Shown piece by piece: positions 26,977 through 35,073 of a DNA stretch of 64,000 nucleotides (positions are counted from its first letter, which is position 1; every line of letters starts with the position of its first letter). Source of the DNA: Lentibacillus lipolyticus (GTDB lineage Bacteria > Bacillota > Bacilli > Bacillales > Amphibacillaceae); the NCBI GenBank assembly GCA_004145795.1, contig SEIO01000004.1, positions 1-64,000 of the forward strand, given 5' to 3'. The notes beneath the pieces are model-generated. The model did no database searches and was not told the origin of the DNA. It saw only the letters and a program-made list of their open reading frames with translations. Made by a program: the position numbers and the translations under genes.

Positions 26977-28131
26977 TTATTGGTCCTTGTCCCCATCGGA
27001 TGATTTACTTATTTGCAGTATTTTCAGCTGGTCATTTTCGTGGCCAATGGTAAAAACATAAGTGAATGATACCTGCTTCGTTTCTTTCTCACCGGGGATA
27101 TTCTTTTCAGCTGAGACCGACAGCGTTGTTTCCACCTTTCCGTCCTTTGTTACTTCACTCGTTCCGTCTTGGTATTCTATATCAACATAATGCGTAAATT
27201 GCTCCCGGAAATCCGGGTATGATGCGCCTGCCTGCATCTTGCTCCCCAGCAAGGTATAGGCTCCGACGTAATCCCGCATACTGATGCTTTCCAGGAAATA
27301 GTCGGCAACATATTCTGCATCATTGATAAGCTCTTCCGTATTTTCCGTAGCTCCGATATCTGCCGTCTTTCCGAATTCCAAATCTTCGTTCTGTGCCTCT
27401 TTTGACCAGGCCGTGAGTTGCTTGTAAACATCATCGATAGGGATGCTGAATCCTAATGTTCCATCGTTTGTGCCTACCGCATTGATCCCAATCACCTGCC
27501 CGCTTTTTCGGCTAATCAGCGGCCCGCCACTGTTGCCATCGGTTATTTGTGCAGAAATTTGATAGGCGTTCTGGTACTCATAACCTTCAACGGAAAAGTT
27601 TCGTTCTGTTCCTGATATGATACCAATGGTGACCGTGTTCTGGAAACCATGTGGACTGCCAAGTGCGATAACTTCATCGCCTGTTTCCGCTTTATTCTCT
27701 GTTTCCAAATCCAGTGATTGCTGGCCGCTCAGTTGCGGCACCCGGATAACGGCTATGTCCGTTTCTTCTCCTGTTCCAATCACAGCTGCTGGATAGACCC
27801 GGCCATTGGCAGTGCGGACATAAATAACGTCAGCATCCTGAACAACGTGGGCATTCGTTATAATATCTCCTTTTTCATTGAATAAAAAACCGGATCCGGT
27901 AATGGTGGATTGCTCATTTTGTCCTTCAATTTGCACAACACTTTTTTCAGCTGTATGAATGATTGACTTCAGGTCAAGATTCTCACTAGCCGGCTCTACT
28001 TTACGGATAGCCGGATTGTTAATCTTCGTGCTGTCAGATTCCCACTTGTCATGAATCAGTACCAGGAGAAAAATACCTGCTGCAGTGAGAAAGATAGAGA
28101 CAAACACCGGACCGATTTGTTTTCTGTGCAT
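26977..28131 (-). CDS. Membrane-anchored trypsin-like serine protease (HtrA-related, no PDZ)
   Basis: 384 residues. One membrane segment (about 8-26) anchors an S1C protease domain with catalytic His95 (TNAHVV), Asp125 (TDIAVI) and Ser201 (DGNSGGPL), all present. No PDZ domain follows; instead a 120-residue C-terminal domain (from about 270) is predicted alpha+beta. The ATG at 28131 with GGGGTGAA is preferred; the open frame runs further upstream into the preceding gene without a site. It is 20 bases after the zinc-ribbon gene, so the two probably act together at the membrane. Confidence 0.85.
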   Translation of the reverse strand: MHRKQIGPVFVSIFLTAAGIFLLVLIHDKWESDSTKINNPAIRKVEPASENLDLKSIIHTAEKSVVQIEGQNEQSTITGSGFLFNEKGDIITNAHVVQDADVIYVRTANGRVYPAAVIGTGEETDIAVIRVPQLSGQQSLDLETENKAETGDEVIALGSPHGFQNTVTIGIISGTERNFSVEGYEYQNAYQISAQITDGNSGGPLISRKSGQVIGINAVGTNDGTLGFSIPIDDVYKQLTAWSKEAQNEDLEFGKTADIGATENTEELINDAEYVADYFLESISMRDYVGAYTLLGSKMQAGASYPDFREQFTHYVDIEYQDGTSEVTKDGKVETTLSVSAEKNIPGEKETKQVSFTYVFTIGHENDQLKILQISKSSDGDKDQ

Positions 28132-28150
28132 ATGTTCACCCCAAATTACT

Positions 28151-29317
28151 CTATTGTGATTGGTCCGTGTACCATTTGACCTGGTCCACATTAATGCTGA
28201 TGTTATTCGTATTACGGTCGATATCATAATGCGTAAATTCAAATTCACCAACATCATCCGGATAGAGGGTGTCCGGATAGACATAGACTTCATTGCTTAG
28301 AAATGATTCATCATTCGTCAGCAGGGAGTATTCAATTAAAATTGAATTTACTGGTATGGTTGCGGTACTTTTAACTTTGCCTTGTACAGTTAATTTTCCT
28401 TGTTTATCACGTTTAGCGCTGACAGAGACAAGTTCGATGGCGTCGTTCTCATTTAACTTTTTCTCTTTTTCCGCAGAACTGATGGCCTGTTCGATTCGCT
28501 GCCGCTGCGCAGTTTCAAAGGCTGTTTTTTCTTTTTCAATGGTTGTTTTAAGGCTTTGGAGTTTCTTAGAATCGGGAGCATATTTTAAGCCGTCATCCAC
28601 AATCAGCAGGGCATCCGAAAACTGGTTGTTATTTAATTGCTCACTCGCCTTGGAAAAAATGTAGTCAACAATTTGTTCGCGGATCGAGGATGCAATGCCT
28701 GCAGCCTCATCCGATTGGATTGCATCAGCTTCCCACAGCAAGACTTTCAAGTCATCGATACCTGGGTTCTGGCTCAATTTTTGTTTTAACTGTGCCAGTT
28801 TGATGCTGTTGCGTTTGGTTGTAATATGATCAATTAGTTGTATAACTGCCTCACCATTATAATTGGTGATGCCGTTTTCCGCTTCGTTCACCAGTGATAA
28901 AGCGTTTTGGAATTCCTTTTTTTCAAGCAAGTCTGATGCTTGTTTCATGTCTTTTTTAATACTTGCAGCTTTTTGCACAAATTGAAGTGCATCCTTTGCC
29001 TGCTGAAAGCTATGATCATGGCTCAATGACTGCTCCAGCGAGTCGATTGCTTCCGTATAGTTCCCTTCCATAGCATGTGCTTCTGCTTCCTGATATTTTT
29101 CGGCAGCTTGTGCCGATTGACTTTGCAGGAAGGTGTAGTAAATGCCGGAAGTTAGAAGCAAAAGGGAGAAAATAGCTATTGGGATGTACCAGTAGCGGTT
29201 GAACGGCTTTTTTTCCATCAGGCGTTCCTGTCTGTCATCCGGAAGTTTTTTGCCACAGCTCAGGCAATAGTTTTCATCATTACGTACTTTTGTGCTGCAA
29301 TAGGGGCAGTGATGCAT
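28151..29317 (-). CDS. Zinc-ribbon, single-pass membrane protein with tetratricopeptide-like region
   Basis: 388 residues: N-terminal zinc ribbon (MHHCPYC...CLSCGKK), a membrane segment near 43-62, a long helical region with TPR-like repeats (EAEAHAMEGNYTEAIDSLEQ, then FQNALSLVNEAE and FSDALLIVDDGLKYAP), and a C-terminal beta domain resembling FxLYD (ELVSVSAKRDKQGKLTVQGK). This layout puts the ribbon inside the cell and the repeats outside. The ATG at 29317 is chosen because it puts the ribbon at the N-terminus and has AGCAGG upstream. It is the first gene of a two-gene operon with the protease. Confidence 0.7.
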   Translation of the reverse strand: MHHCPYCSTKVRNDENYCLSCGKKLPDDRQERLMEKKPFNRYWYIPIAIFSLLLLTSGIYYTFLQSQSAQAAEKYQEAEAHAMEGNYTEAIDSLEQSLSHDHSFQQAKDALQFVQKAASIKKDMKQASDLLEKKEFQNALSLVNEAENGITNYNGEAVIQLIDHITTKRNSIKLAQLKQKLSQNPGIDDLKVLLWEADAIQSDEAAGIASSIREQIVDYIFSKASEQLNNNQFSDALLIVDDGLKYAPDSKKLQSLKTTIEKEKTAFETAQRQRIEQAISSAEKEKKLNENDAIELVSVSAKRDKQGKLTVQGKVKSTATIPVNSILIEYSLLTNDESFLSNEVYVYPDTLYPDDVGEFEFTHYDIDRNTNNISINVDQVKWYTDQSQ

Positions 29318-29353
29318 AGTTATACCTGCTTTCATCTATGTTTCATTTAAAGG

Positions 29354-29506
29354 GGTTGTTCAAAAAGTCCGGTAAACATGACACTTCGAATTTCTTCGTT
29401 AGCTTGCTTTTCCGTTGCTCATGTATTAAAAGCATACATTCTGCTACTCAAAGCTACGCTGCCTCGAACTACTTGGTCCTTTTTATCCTCCTTTTTGAAC
29501 ACGCAC
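29354..29506 (+). repeat. MITE-like intergenic repeat, copy B (153 bp, without module)
   Basis: Inverted ends GGTTGTTCAAAAAG and CTTTTTGAACACGC. The body matches copy A (11370-11580, opposite strand), but where A carries the 57-bp two-hairpin module, B has only CGAACTACTTGG. No protein is encoded. Confidence 0.8.
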
Positions 29507-29658
29507 TTAAGGGTTTTTTTAGGGTTGTAAACGATCTAATCTTATTTTATCATATTTTTGCTTTATTTTGGATGGACGAATTGGTATGATGGAATTGGAA
29601 TAAGTTAAGAGTGATTACAGGTGAGTTATAAGTCATTGTATAAAGGAGGTAGAGGTAA

Positions 29659-29745
29659 ATGGAAGTGTGGGAGACCGTTTTCGGTGTTGTCTGCCTTGGA
29701 ATACTTGTACTTAATATTGGCTATTGCATCTTTGATAATGAGTAA
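29659..29745 (+). CDS. 28-residue hydrophobic peptide
   Basis: MEVWETVFGVVCLGILVLNI is one membrane segment with a short polar tail (GYCIFDNE). It starts eight bases after a consensus AAAGGAGG, which is the main support. It is isolated between a repeat and the signal peptidase gene. Function unknown; it could be a small membrane regulator or a toxin-like peptide. Confidence 0.5.
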   Translation: MEVWETVFGVVCLGILVLNIGYCIFDNE

Positions 29746-29773
29746 CGCAGCACATGGCTGCAACCAACATGAT

Positions 29774-29864
29774 AAGGGCCAGACAAGCAGACTTGTTCAA
29801 TAATCCGGAGTTTCTGGGAAAGGCGATTTCCGGTGCAATGTTTTCTTCTGAATGTCTGACCCTT
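29774..29864. repeat. Inverted repeat AAGGGYCAGACA flanking about 67 bases
   Basis: AAGGGCCAGACA (29774-29785) faces TGTCTGACCCTT (29853-29864) with one mismatch; the middle contains TTTCTGGGAAAGG. It lies between the small peptide and the end of lepB. It could be a terminator pair or a remnant of a mobile element. Confidence 0.5.
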
Positions 29865-29874
29865 TCGTTTATCA

Positions 29875-30399
29875 TTACCTCGTCATAGCCCATTCATTAA
29901 AAGGGAAGATAATGAATTCCGATTTGCCAATAATTTCGCTTTCACGTATGAAACCTAGTCCATTTCGGCTGTCTTTGCTAATTGCTCTGTTATCCCCCAT
30001 AACGAAATAACTGTTTTCCGGGATACGGATGGGGCCAAAGTGACCGGTTCGGTTGATCCGCTCATTACTGAGAAATTCCTGTTCATATCCTTTTCCATCA
30101 ACATATAATGCTCCATTTTTTACCGCAATTGTTTCTTCGGGCAACCCGATAATTCGTTTGACATAGTTTTTCGTCGGTTTTTGTATGATAACGATGTCCC
30201 CGCGTTGTGGTTCGTCAAACAGATAAGTGAATTTGTTAAAAAGAACCGTTTCCCCATCTTCTAAGGTAGGTTCCATACTTTCACCGTCAACAACGGAGGT
30301 AGCAAATACGAACGACCGAAGAAATACTGCCAGTATGACTGCAATCAAAACAGCCTTTCCCCATTCCACCCATTCGCTTTTCTTTTTTGTTTTTTCCAT
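29875..30399 (-). CDS. lepB: Signal peptidase I
   Basis: Cleaves signal peptides of exported proteins. 174 residues with an N-terminal membrane anchor (about 14-32), catalytic Ser in GESMEPTL near 40, catalytic Lys in YVKRIIGLP near 80, and the boxes MGDNR and SKDSR. Length and single anchor match the Gram-positive Sip group. The start follows AAGGGATG. It is downstream of a PilZ gene on the same strand. Confidence 0.94.
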   Translation of the reverse strand: MEKTKKKSEWVEWGKAVLIAVILAVFLRSFVFATSVVDGESMEPTLEDGETVLFNKFTYLFDEPQRGDIVIIQKPTKNYVKRIIGLPEETIAVKNGALYVDGKGYEQEFLSNERINRTGHFGPIRIPENSYFVMGDNRAISKDSRNGLGFIRESEIIGKSEFIIFPFNEWAMTR

Positions 30400-30462
30400 A
30401 CATTCATCCCTTCCCGCAGGCTAAGCATGCCTTCCAGTCTGCATGGGAGCAGTGGTGCAGAC

Positions 30463-30819
30463 TTACTTGGCATGCCTTTCTTGTTTAGCAATGCGTTTAA
30501 GCTCTGAGGTCATCTTCTCCCTGTATTCGTCACTCGTGTGCAAGTGGAGTCCAGCTTCAAACGATTGACGGAACTTCTTGACCCATACAATTGTTCCCGA
30601 TGAGTGGAAGTAGGATGTATTCAGATGAAAAGCAAGCGCTATTTTACCATGTTCTTGCAGACTGACGGAATCCGGACAATATATTTTCGCACCATGATTG
30701 CTCACATCAAGTACTTGCACATTCACTGTTACGGTATTGCCTAATTCTGTTTTCGTCAGCTTGCCGTTTATTGGTTCACTGAATACGAAACGATAGGATT
30801 CATTTCGTTTAAAGTACAT
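30463..30819 (-). CDS. PilZ-domain protein
   Basis: 118 residues, a single PilZ domain. N-terminal KRNESYRFVF supplies the basic Arg pair (spaced one residue wider than RxxxR) and LDVSNHGAKI supplies DxSxxG, so c-di-GMP binding is likely. The GGDEF-EAL protein encoded 3.5 kb away could set the ligand level. A strong hairpin (about 30424-30478) overlaps the stop codon but has no T-run. Confidence 0.8.
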   Translation of the reverse strand: MYFKRNESYRFVFSEPINGKLTKTELGNTVTVNVQVLDVSNHGAKIYCPDSVSLQEHGKIALAFHLNTSYFHSSGTIVWVKKFRQSFEAGLHLHTSDEYREKMTSELKRIAKQERHAK

Positions 30820-30911
30820 TTTGATTCTCCTCTGGTTAATAAACTTGTCATTTTTTGTAGAGATGTGCTACATTTAAGTAGATTATAAAAGGAGGTGCAA
30901 GTCCACTCACC

Positions 30912-31088
30912 ATGTGTGCAGACAAGCTGTTAAAACATATCGAATGTTTGCGTCATAAAATGACTGCTGTTGCCATGGAAAAAGGCTTTACATGCGACGA
31001 GTCCATTATGCTTAGCCAAGAACTGGACAAACTATTGAACGTCTATGAGTCAATGAAAAATCAAAGCTCAGCTGAAAAAGCCGAATAA
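30912..31088 (+). CDS. Spo0E-family Asp phosphatase-like small protein
   Basis: 58 residues forming a helical hairpin: MCADKLLKHIECLRHKM, then the signature SQELDKLLNVYESM. Spo0E proteins remove phosphate from Spo0A~P and so hold back sporulation. The ribosome site AAAGGAGG is about 16 bases upstream, unusually far; no better start was found in frame. Confidence 0.85.
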   Translation: MCADKLLKHIECLRHKMTAVAMEKGFTCDESIMLSQELDKLLNVYESMKNQSSAEKAE

Positions 31089-31101
31089 CGAAGCTGCTTG
31101 T

Positions 31102-31340
31102 TCAAATCATGGCTTCTTTCCGCAAAAAGGATTCCAGACGATGCAGTCCTTCCTCAATGATATCCATGCTGTATGCATAGGAGAGCCTCATATAACCTTC
31201 TCCAATAGAAGAAAAGGAACTCCCTGGCACTAGAGCAACTTTTCCTTTCCGTACCAAATCAATTCCAAGTTCAAATAAAGATTTGTCTCCGACTGGTAAT
31301 GCCGGAAAGATGTAAAACCATCTTAAAAAACTTTCGTATT
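31102..31340 (-). pseudogene. Remnant of a pyridoxal-phosphate aminotransferase (C-terminal part)
   Basis: About 75 residues on the minus strand read FYIFPALP...LFELGIDLVRKGKVALVPGSSFSS (split here), then EGYMRLSYAYSMDIIEEGLHRL, the C-terminal end of class I/II aminotransferases such as PatA. The N-terminal 300 residues, including the PLP lysine, are missing. The frame continues upstream to 31473 but that part is unrelated and contains the promoter of the opposite gene. Confidence 0.75.
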
Positions 31341-31493
31341 CCTGAAATTTCAATTGTTTCGGCTGTTGTATTGATTTGCGGCCGCATTCGGGAACCTCCA
31401 GTAAGAATGTTATAAAATGTTCAAATAATTTTGATTTGCGAAGCAATAAATAGGGTATACTATAATTGAACACAAATAAAGGAGTGCATAGGT

Positions 31494-31655
31494 ATGCGTT
31501 TAAAATATCAAAATTTTGAAGACTTAGTAAAACAAAATAAGCAGGAGCTTATGGATGATGATAAAAAAATAAAACAAATTGAGTATCGTCTCGACGAAAA
31601 GGTCATGAATCAACACGCAGAAGCGGAAGAACATTCCACCTTTCATTCATCATAA
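31494..31655 (+). CDS. FbpB-family small protein
   Basis: 53 residues starting MRLKYQNFEDLVKQNKQELM, with QIEYRLDEK, the pattern of FbpB-like small proteins. In B. subtilis FbpB is Fur-regulated and helps the FsrA RNA in iron sparing. This member is more acidic toward its C-terminus. The start follows AAAGGAGTG, and promoter boxes (TTGCGA, TATACTATAAT) lie at 31434-31462. A perfect terminator follows. Confidence 0.75.
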   Translation: MRLKYQNFEDLVKQNKQELMDDDKKIKQIEYRLDEKVMNQHAEAEEHSTFHSS

Positions 31656-31691
31656 CATATGGACCACCGAACGAACTATTTTCAGAATCAT

Positions 31692-31732
31692 AAAAAAGCA
31701 GAGAGCGCATTATAATGCTCTCTGCTTTTTTA
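31692..31732 (+). terminator. Terminator after the FbpB-like gene
   Basis: AAAAAGCAGAGAGC pairs with GCTCTCTGCTTTTTT; the stem is perfect and flanked by A and T runs, so it can act on both strands. Confidence 0.9.
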
Positions 31733-31785
31733 AAAGATAAGAAACTATAAAATTTAGCGATATAACTTTTACTTGCAAGGTTAAG

Positions 31786-32110
31786 CCACGTCCGGCTTCG
31801 ACGTATAGGAAGTACTAGTGCCGGCGTTGGCACAGGACGTGCCGAACTTAGCCGGTCAGCGCTAAAGCTGTAGCGCGACTTCCTTCACCTCCGTCCGATA
31901 AGTCAACATTGACTCCCTATGGTCGTCGTGTTTCCTTTATCTCCTGCGGCTAGCAGGGAAGATCGGCTAAACCCGCACGATGCGCGGTAACGCCGACCCA
32001 TCTGCGACGCGCAGGCGCAGTCCGTACGTCGCTAACCGGGCGCTTGCGCCTTTGTTCTCACGCATTAACGTGCTGTAGTATCCCTGTCTCTAATGCCAGA
32101 AACCGACTTA
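31786..32110. repeat. Structured intergenic repeat block (no gene)
   Basis: About 325 bases without a coding frame but crowded with hairpins: the two-hairpin module (31797-31853), GCGCTA/TAGCGC (about 31860-31877), GTCAACATTGAC, a GCGACG/CGTCGC pair (about 32000-32033) and GGCGC/GCGCC (about 32040). The part CGCTAACCGGGCGCTTGCGC with CCTTTGTTCT recurs in degenerate form near 37765. GC content is well above the neighbourhood. It may be a composite of repeats or a structured RNA. Confidence 0.6.
31797..31853 (+). repeat. 57-bp two-hairpin module (AGGA loops), copy 2
   Basis: TTCGACGTATAGGAAGTACT forms the first hairpin (GTAT/GTAC with AGGAA loop) and TTGGCACAGGACGTGCCGAA the second. It aligns gap-free with 11406-11462 read on the minus strand (47 of 57 identical); base pairs C-G and G-C swap at matched stem positions. 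Confidence 0.75.
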
Positions 32111-32137
32111 ACGTCTGCACAATATACGGGAAAGATG

Positions 32138-32833
32138 TCAGCCTAAGTTCTTAAATAGGACGTGATTTTCAAGGTGGATGTGCTGGAATGTGTCGGCTTC
32201 GAGTTCTGCTAGGCGTGCATAAGTAATGCGGTAGGAGTTGCATGCGTCTGCCGGTGGTTCAAATCCGTTTGTGATTTCCCGCATGCGCTTCAGGATATTC
32301 CCTGATGCTTCATGCTCATCCTCTAGTCCGCCATTAGCTTCATGAATCTTTTGCAGCAATTCATCGTTTGGATTCTCTTCATATTGCTTGATCAGTGGAA
32401 AAACTTCTTCTTCTTCTTTCACTGTATGCTCTTCCATGTCCACTTTAAAATCGTTGTAAAGACGGTGCAACTCCTTCAAATGCGGATGGTTTTGGCCGTG
32501 CACACGGAAAATTTTTGATACAAATTTCCCTAATGCTGGAAGTTCCTCCTGTAAATAGGAGTGGTGTGTATGGACGATATGGTCGATAATGTCACTTGCC
32601 GGTACAGTATCCCAGTTAATGGTTTCATGATCTTCTTTCTGCCAGTCTTTAAAGGCATCGTTCAATGCATTCATAACAGCTGCCTCATCCAAATTGCGCT
32701 CTTTACACACGTCACCTAAAGGCCGGTCACCACCGCAGCAAAAATCAATCCGGTTCCGTTTGAACAGATCACTCGCTTTTGGAAACACCTTCACGATTTC
32801 GGCCGGTTTATGGTTAATGGTAAATTCATTCAT
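32138..32833 (-). CDS. scdA: Iron-sulfur cluster repair di-iron protein ScdA/YtfE
   Basis: 231 residues. N-terminal ScdA_N domain with RIDFCCGG near residue 30, then a hemerythrin-like domain with the His/Glu di-iron ligands (HTHHSYL, HPHLKELH, HTVKEEEEVFP, HEASG, HLENHVLF). It repairs Fe-S clusters damaged by nitric oxide or oxidants. The start follows TAGGAGGG. An Fnr-type site at -41.5 of a clear -10 box lies upstream, so it is probably induced without oxygen. Confidence 0.94.
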   Translation of the reverse strand: MNEFTINHKPAEIVKVFPKASDLFKRNRIDFCCGGDRPLGDVCKERNLDEAAVMNALNDAFKDWQKEDHETINWDTVPASDIIDHIVHTHHSYLQEELPALGKFVSKIFRVHGQNHPHLKELHRLYNDFKVDMEEHTVKEEEEVFPLIKQYEENPNDELLQKIHEANGGLEDEHEASGNILKRMREITNGFEPPADACNSYRITYARLAELEADTFQHIHLENHVLFKNLG

Positions 32834-32866
32834 TGTTAAACCCTCCTAATGATTGAGCTTGTGCTT

Positions 32867-32909
32867 ATCATATCGAATTTTTTACATGAATGTTGTGACG
32901 GTTATCACT
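32867..32909 (-). promoter_or_regulatory. Fnr-type activated promoter of scdA
   Basis: TGTGACGGTTATCACT (32894-32909) matches TGTGA-N6-TCACA with one mismatch. On the minus strand exactly 21 bases separate it from TATGAT (32867-32872), which places the centre of the site at -41.5, the class II activator position. No good -35 box is present, as expected for an activated promoter. Confidence 0.75.
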
Positions 32910-33069
32910 TATTGAAGTCTTTTCGAGGCATTTCCGGAAAAGGTTGTATGAACCCAACAACACTAACAATGCATGCCGTTCCGGGCATCTGGATGAAGTT
33001 CGTTCAGGTATAATGCGGAAAAAATTCGTACATATTGGTTAAAAAGAGAACGGAAAGGAGCAGGTGCAT

Positions 33070-33387
33070 ATGTTAGACGAATTGGGTCGTCTATGGAAGG
33101 AAATCGATGCTGCCTATATTTATATTTTCATCACTATCTTAGCCGTATATTTGATGATCCGGCCAATTACCAAGTGGGCAATCACGTTCAGAACAACAAC
33201 CTTCCTCAATTATATGATGAGCAGTTTGCTGATGCTTGTACTGATTTTGTCCGGGATTTTGCTCACGACCCTTTTTGACACAGTGATTCTTGTTGCCGTA
33301 ATGCAATGTTTGGCTCTTTTTGGCTTGATTTTGGCCGTTGTACATATTTGTCAGCAAATCGTTCGGAACAAAAAGAAGCGCGTCTGA
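33070..33387 (+). CDS. Small membrane protein, unknown
   Basis: 105 residues with three hydrophobic segments (about 17-35, 46-68, 70-92) and a basic C-terminus RNKKKRV, which predicts the positive-inside side. The ATG at 33070 follows GAAAGGAG; a GTG two codons upstream is possible. It is divergent from scdA. I do not recognise the family. Confidence 0.65.
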   Translation: MLDELGRLWKEIDAAYIYIFITILAVYLMIRPITKWAITFRTTTFLNYMMSSLLMLVLILSGILLTTLFDTVILVAVMQCLALFGLILAVVHICQQIVRNKKKRV

Positions 33388-33408
33388 TTGTGCAGCGCGC
33401 TTGTCTTG

Positions 33409-33900
33409 TTATAATCGTGATCTGGAATTTCGCCATGATTTCCTAGGTGGCCAGTCTGCCTTACCGAGGGATGATGGCGTGAAACAGGAAGACTTATAGT
33501 TTTTTCCGGTTGAATGGCGCTGCTTTGGAGGCTTCCAGTCAATATATCGATAAATAATTTTTTTGGCTTGTGACAGTGACATTCTGACCGGTGGGTTACG
33601 GTAGTGCTGGTCCAGTTCACCTAAATGCCGCAACTGTTTAAAGTCTTCCTTTGCCGGAGGGATATGAAAAAAATAATCTCCCACCTTAACTAGCAGCGTT
33701 GAATGCTGATTGCTGAATTTAGGGTGGTTGGAAAAATGCAGACCTATCTTTTCGGCACGGTTCTCCTTCAAAAGCCGGTTAATGGATTCTTTCTTGATAT
33801 AATAAAGGTGTTGGGGTTCCGGAGCCGTTTTGGCATGGCGGTTAATGGTGAACAGGGCTTTTGCAAGTTCGTTGAGTGGGGTGTGGATTGTTTGCCCCAT
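33409..33900 (-). CDS. ykyB: YkyB-family protein
   Basis: 163 residues. The blocks INRHAKTAPEPQHLYYIKK, KIGLHFSNHPKFSNQHS and GDYFFHIPPAKEDFKQLRHL match B. subtilis YkyB. The C-terminal 40 residues are basic and low in complexity (KQRHSTGKNYK onward) and look poorly conserved. The start follows AAAGGAGGTC. In B. subtilis ykyB also lies next to ykuE. Function is unknown. Confidence 0.85.
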   Translation of the reverse strand: MGQTIHTPLNELAKALFTINRHAKTAPEPQHLYYIKKESINRLLKENRAEKIGLHFSNHPKFSNQHSTLLVKVGDYFFHIPPAKEDFKQLRHLGELDQHYRNPPVRMSLSQAKKIIYRYIDWKPPKQRHSTGKNYKSSCFTPSSLGKADWPPRKSWRNSRSRL

Positions 33901-34046
33901 TTTTTTGACCTCCTTTCTCGTTTGCCTGAAATGGTTTTCACTTACTAATAGACTACCTTATAGCTTGTCTTATTGCAATATGTGCGCACCGTGTTAAGGA
34001 GAATCTCAATTTATTATAGCAGGTGATCCTGTCCAGAGAGTTGCCT

Positions 34047-34895
34047 TCATGATTGCAGGCGGAACACATGGATCTCCGGCTTGCACAGGAAGCGATATGG
34101 CAGACGGGTGGTGCCAATGCCGCGGTTCACATAAAGCGTCAGGTTGTTCCTCAATGAGTGTTTCCCTTGTACATATTGCTGTGCATAAAGCGGGGTATAC
34201 AAGTGACCGATAAATGGAAAGCGGACCTGCCCGCCATGGCTGTGCCCCGAAAGCTGTACATCAACCGGGAAATGAACAGTATTATTTGCATAATCCGGCT
34301 CATGTGCAAGCAGTATCGTGAATGCCTCCGTGTCTGCATTAGCCAGAGCTGCCTCCAGATCTGGCTTGCCGAGCACGACATCATCAATTCCTGCCAACAA
34401 AATCTGTCCGCTGTTATACTCAATGGTTGTGTGTTCGTTTTTTAGCAGCTGAAATCCAGCCTTGTCCATGACATTTTTGACAATATCTGTACCATATCCC
34501 CCATGATCATGATTGCCGTAAATCCAGTACTTGCCATAATTTGCTTGCAGCCTTTGCAGAATCTCAATCAGTTCGTTATTCCAGTGGTAGGTGTGTGGCT
34601 CATCAACCAGGTCACCGGTAAAAACAATCAAATCAGGGTTTTGGTCATTGATTTCATCAGTGAGCTTTGATAATTGATCAAGAGAATAGTGGAATCCGAT
34701 ATGCGTATCCGAAAACTGGATGATTTTAAAGCCGTCGAAAACAGTTGGGATGTTAGCTGATGCAAGTTCTTCTTCCTGAATGGAGAGCATACGGGGTTCA
34801 ATATCATGCGCATAATAATAGGACCCCCCGCCTAAACCAAATAAAGTCGCCAGACCTCCGAGCGTTCGCTTTATAAATGTGCGTCTATTCATCAT
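34047..34895 (-). CDS. ykuE: Tat-exported metallophosphoesterase YkuE
   Basis: 282 residues. The N-terminus NRRTFIKRTLGGLATLFGLG is a twin-arginine signal. The calcineurin-like domain carries DTHIGFH, GDLVDEP, GNHDHGG, and HSHGGQ, the full metal-binding set. In B. subtilis YkuE is exported by TatAyCy and stays bound to the cell wall. The ATG at 34895 lies six bases after AAAGG; the next codon is also ATG. Confidence 0.92.
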   Translation of the reverse strand: MMNRRTFIKRTLGGLATLFGLGGGSYYYAHDIEPRMLSIQEEELASANIPTVFDGFKIIQFSDTHIGFHYSLDQLSKLTDEINDQNPDLIVFTGDLVDEPHTYHWNNELIEILQRLQANYGKYWIYGNHDHGGYGTDIVKNVMDKAGFQLLKNEHTTIEYNSGQILLAGIDDVVLGKPDLEAALANADTEAFTILLAHEPDYANNTVHFPVDVQLSGHSHGGQVRFPFIGHLYTPLYAQQYVQGKHSLRNNLTLYVNRGIGTTRLPYRFLCKPEIHVFRLQS

Positions 34896-35073
34896 TATCT
34901 GCCTTTCAGGATTCTATTATTGGCGTTTAACCTGATAACATCATAACCTATTTTTTATAGACAGGAAATATGCCGAAATGAAAAATACAATCGGTTAAAT
35001 ACAGTTATTATTTTGACTTTTTAGACACCTTCGTTTATGCTGTTATTAGTGATACGCAAAGGTGAGGGATACT

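Noticed and set aside
30424-30478. Strong hairpin overlapping the PilZ stop codon, considered as a terminator
   Set aside because: No T-run on either strand and the following lepB gene lies 60 bases downstream on the same strand, so readthrough is expected.
31603-31833. 76-residue minus-strand frame
   Set aside because: It runs across a perfect terminator hairpin and the end of the FbpB-like gene; no ribosome site.
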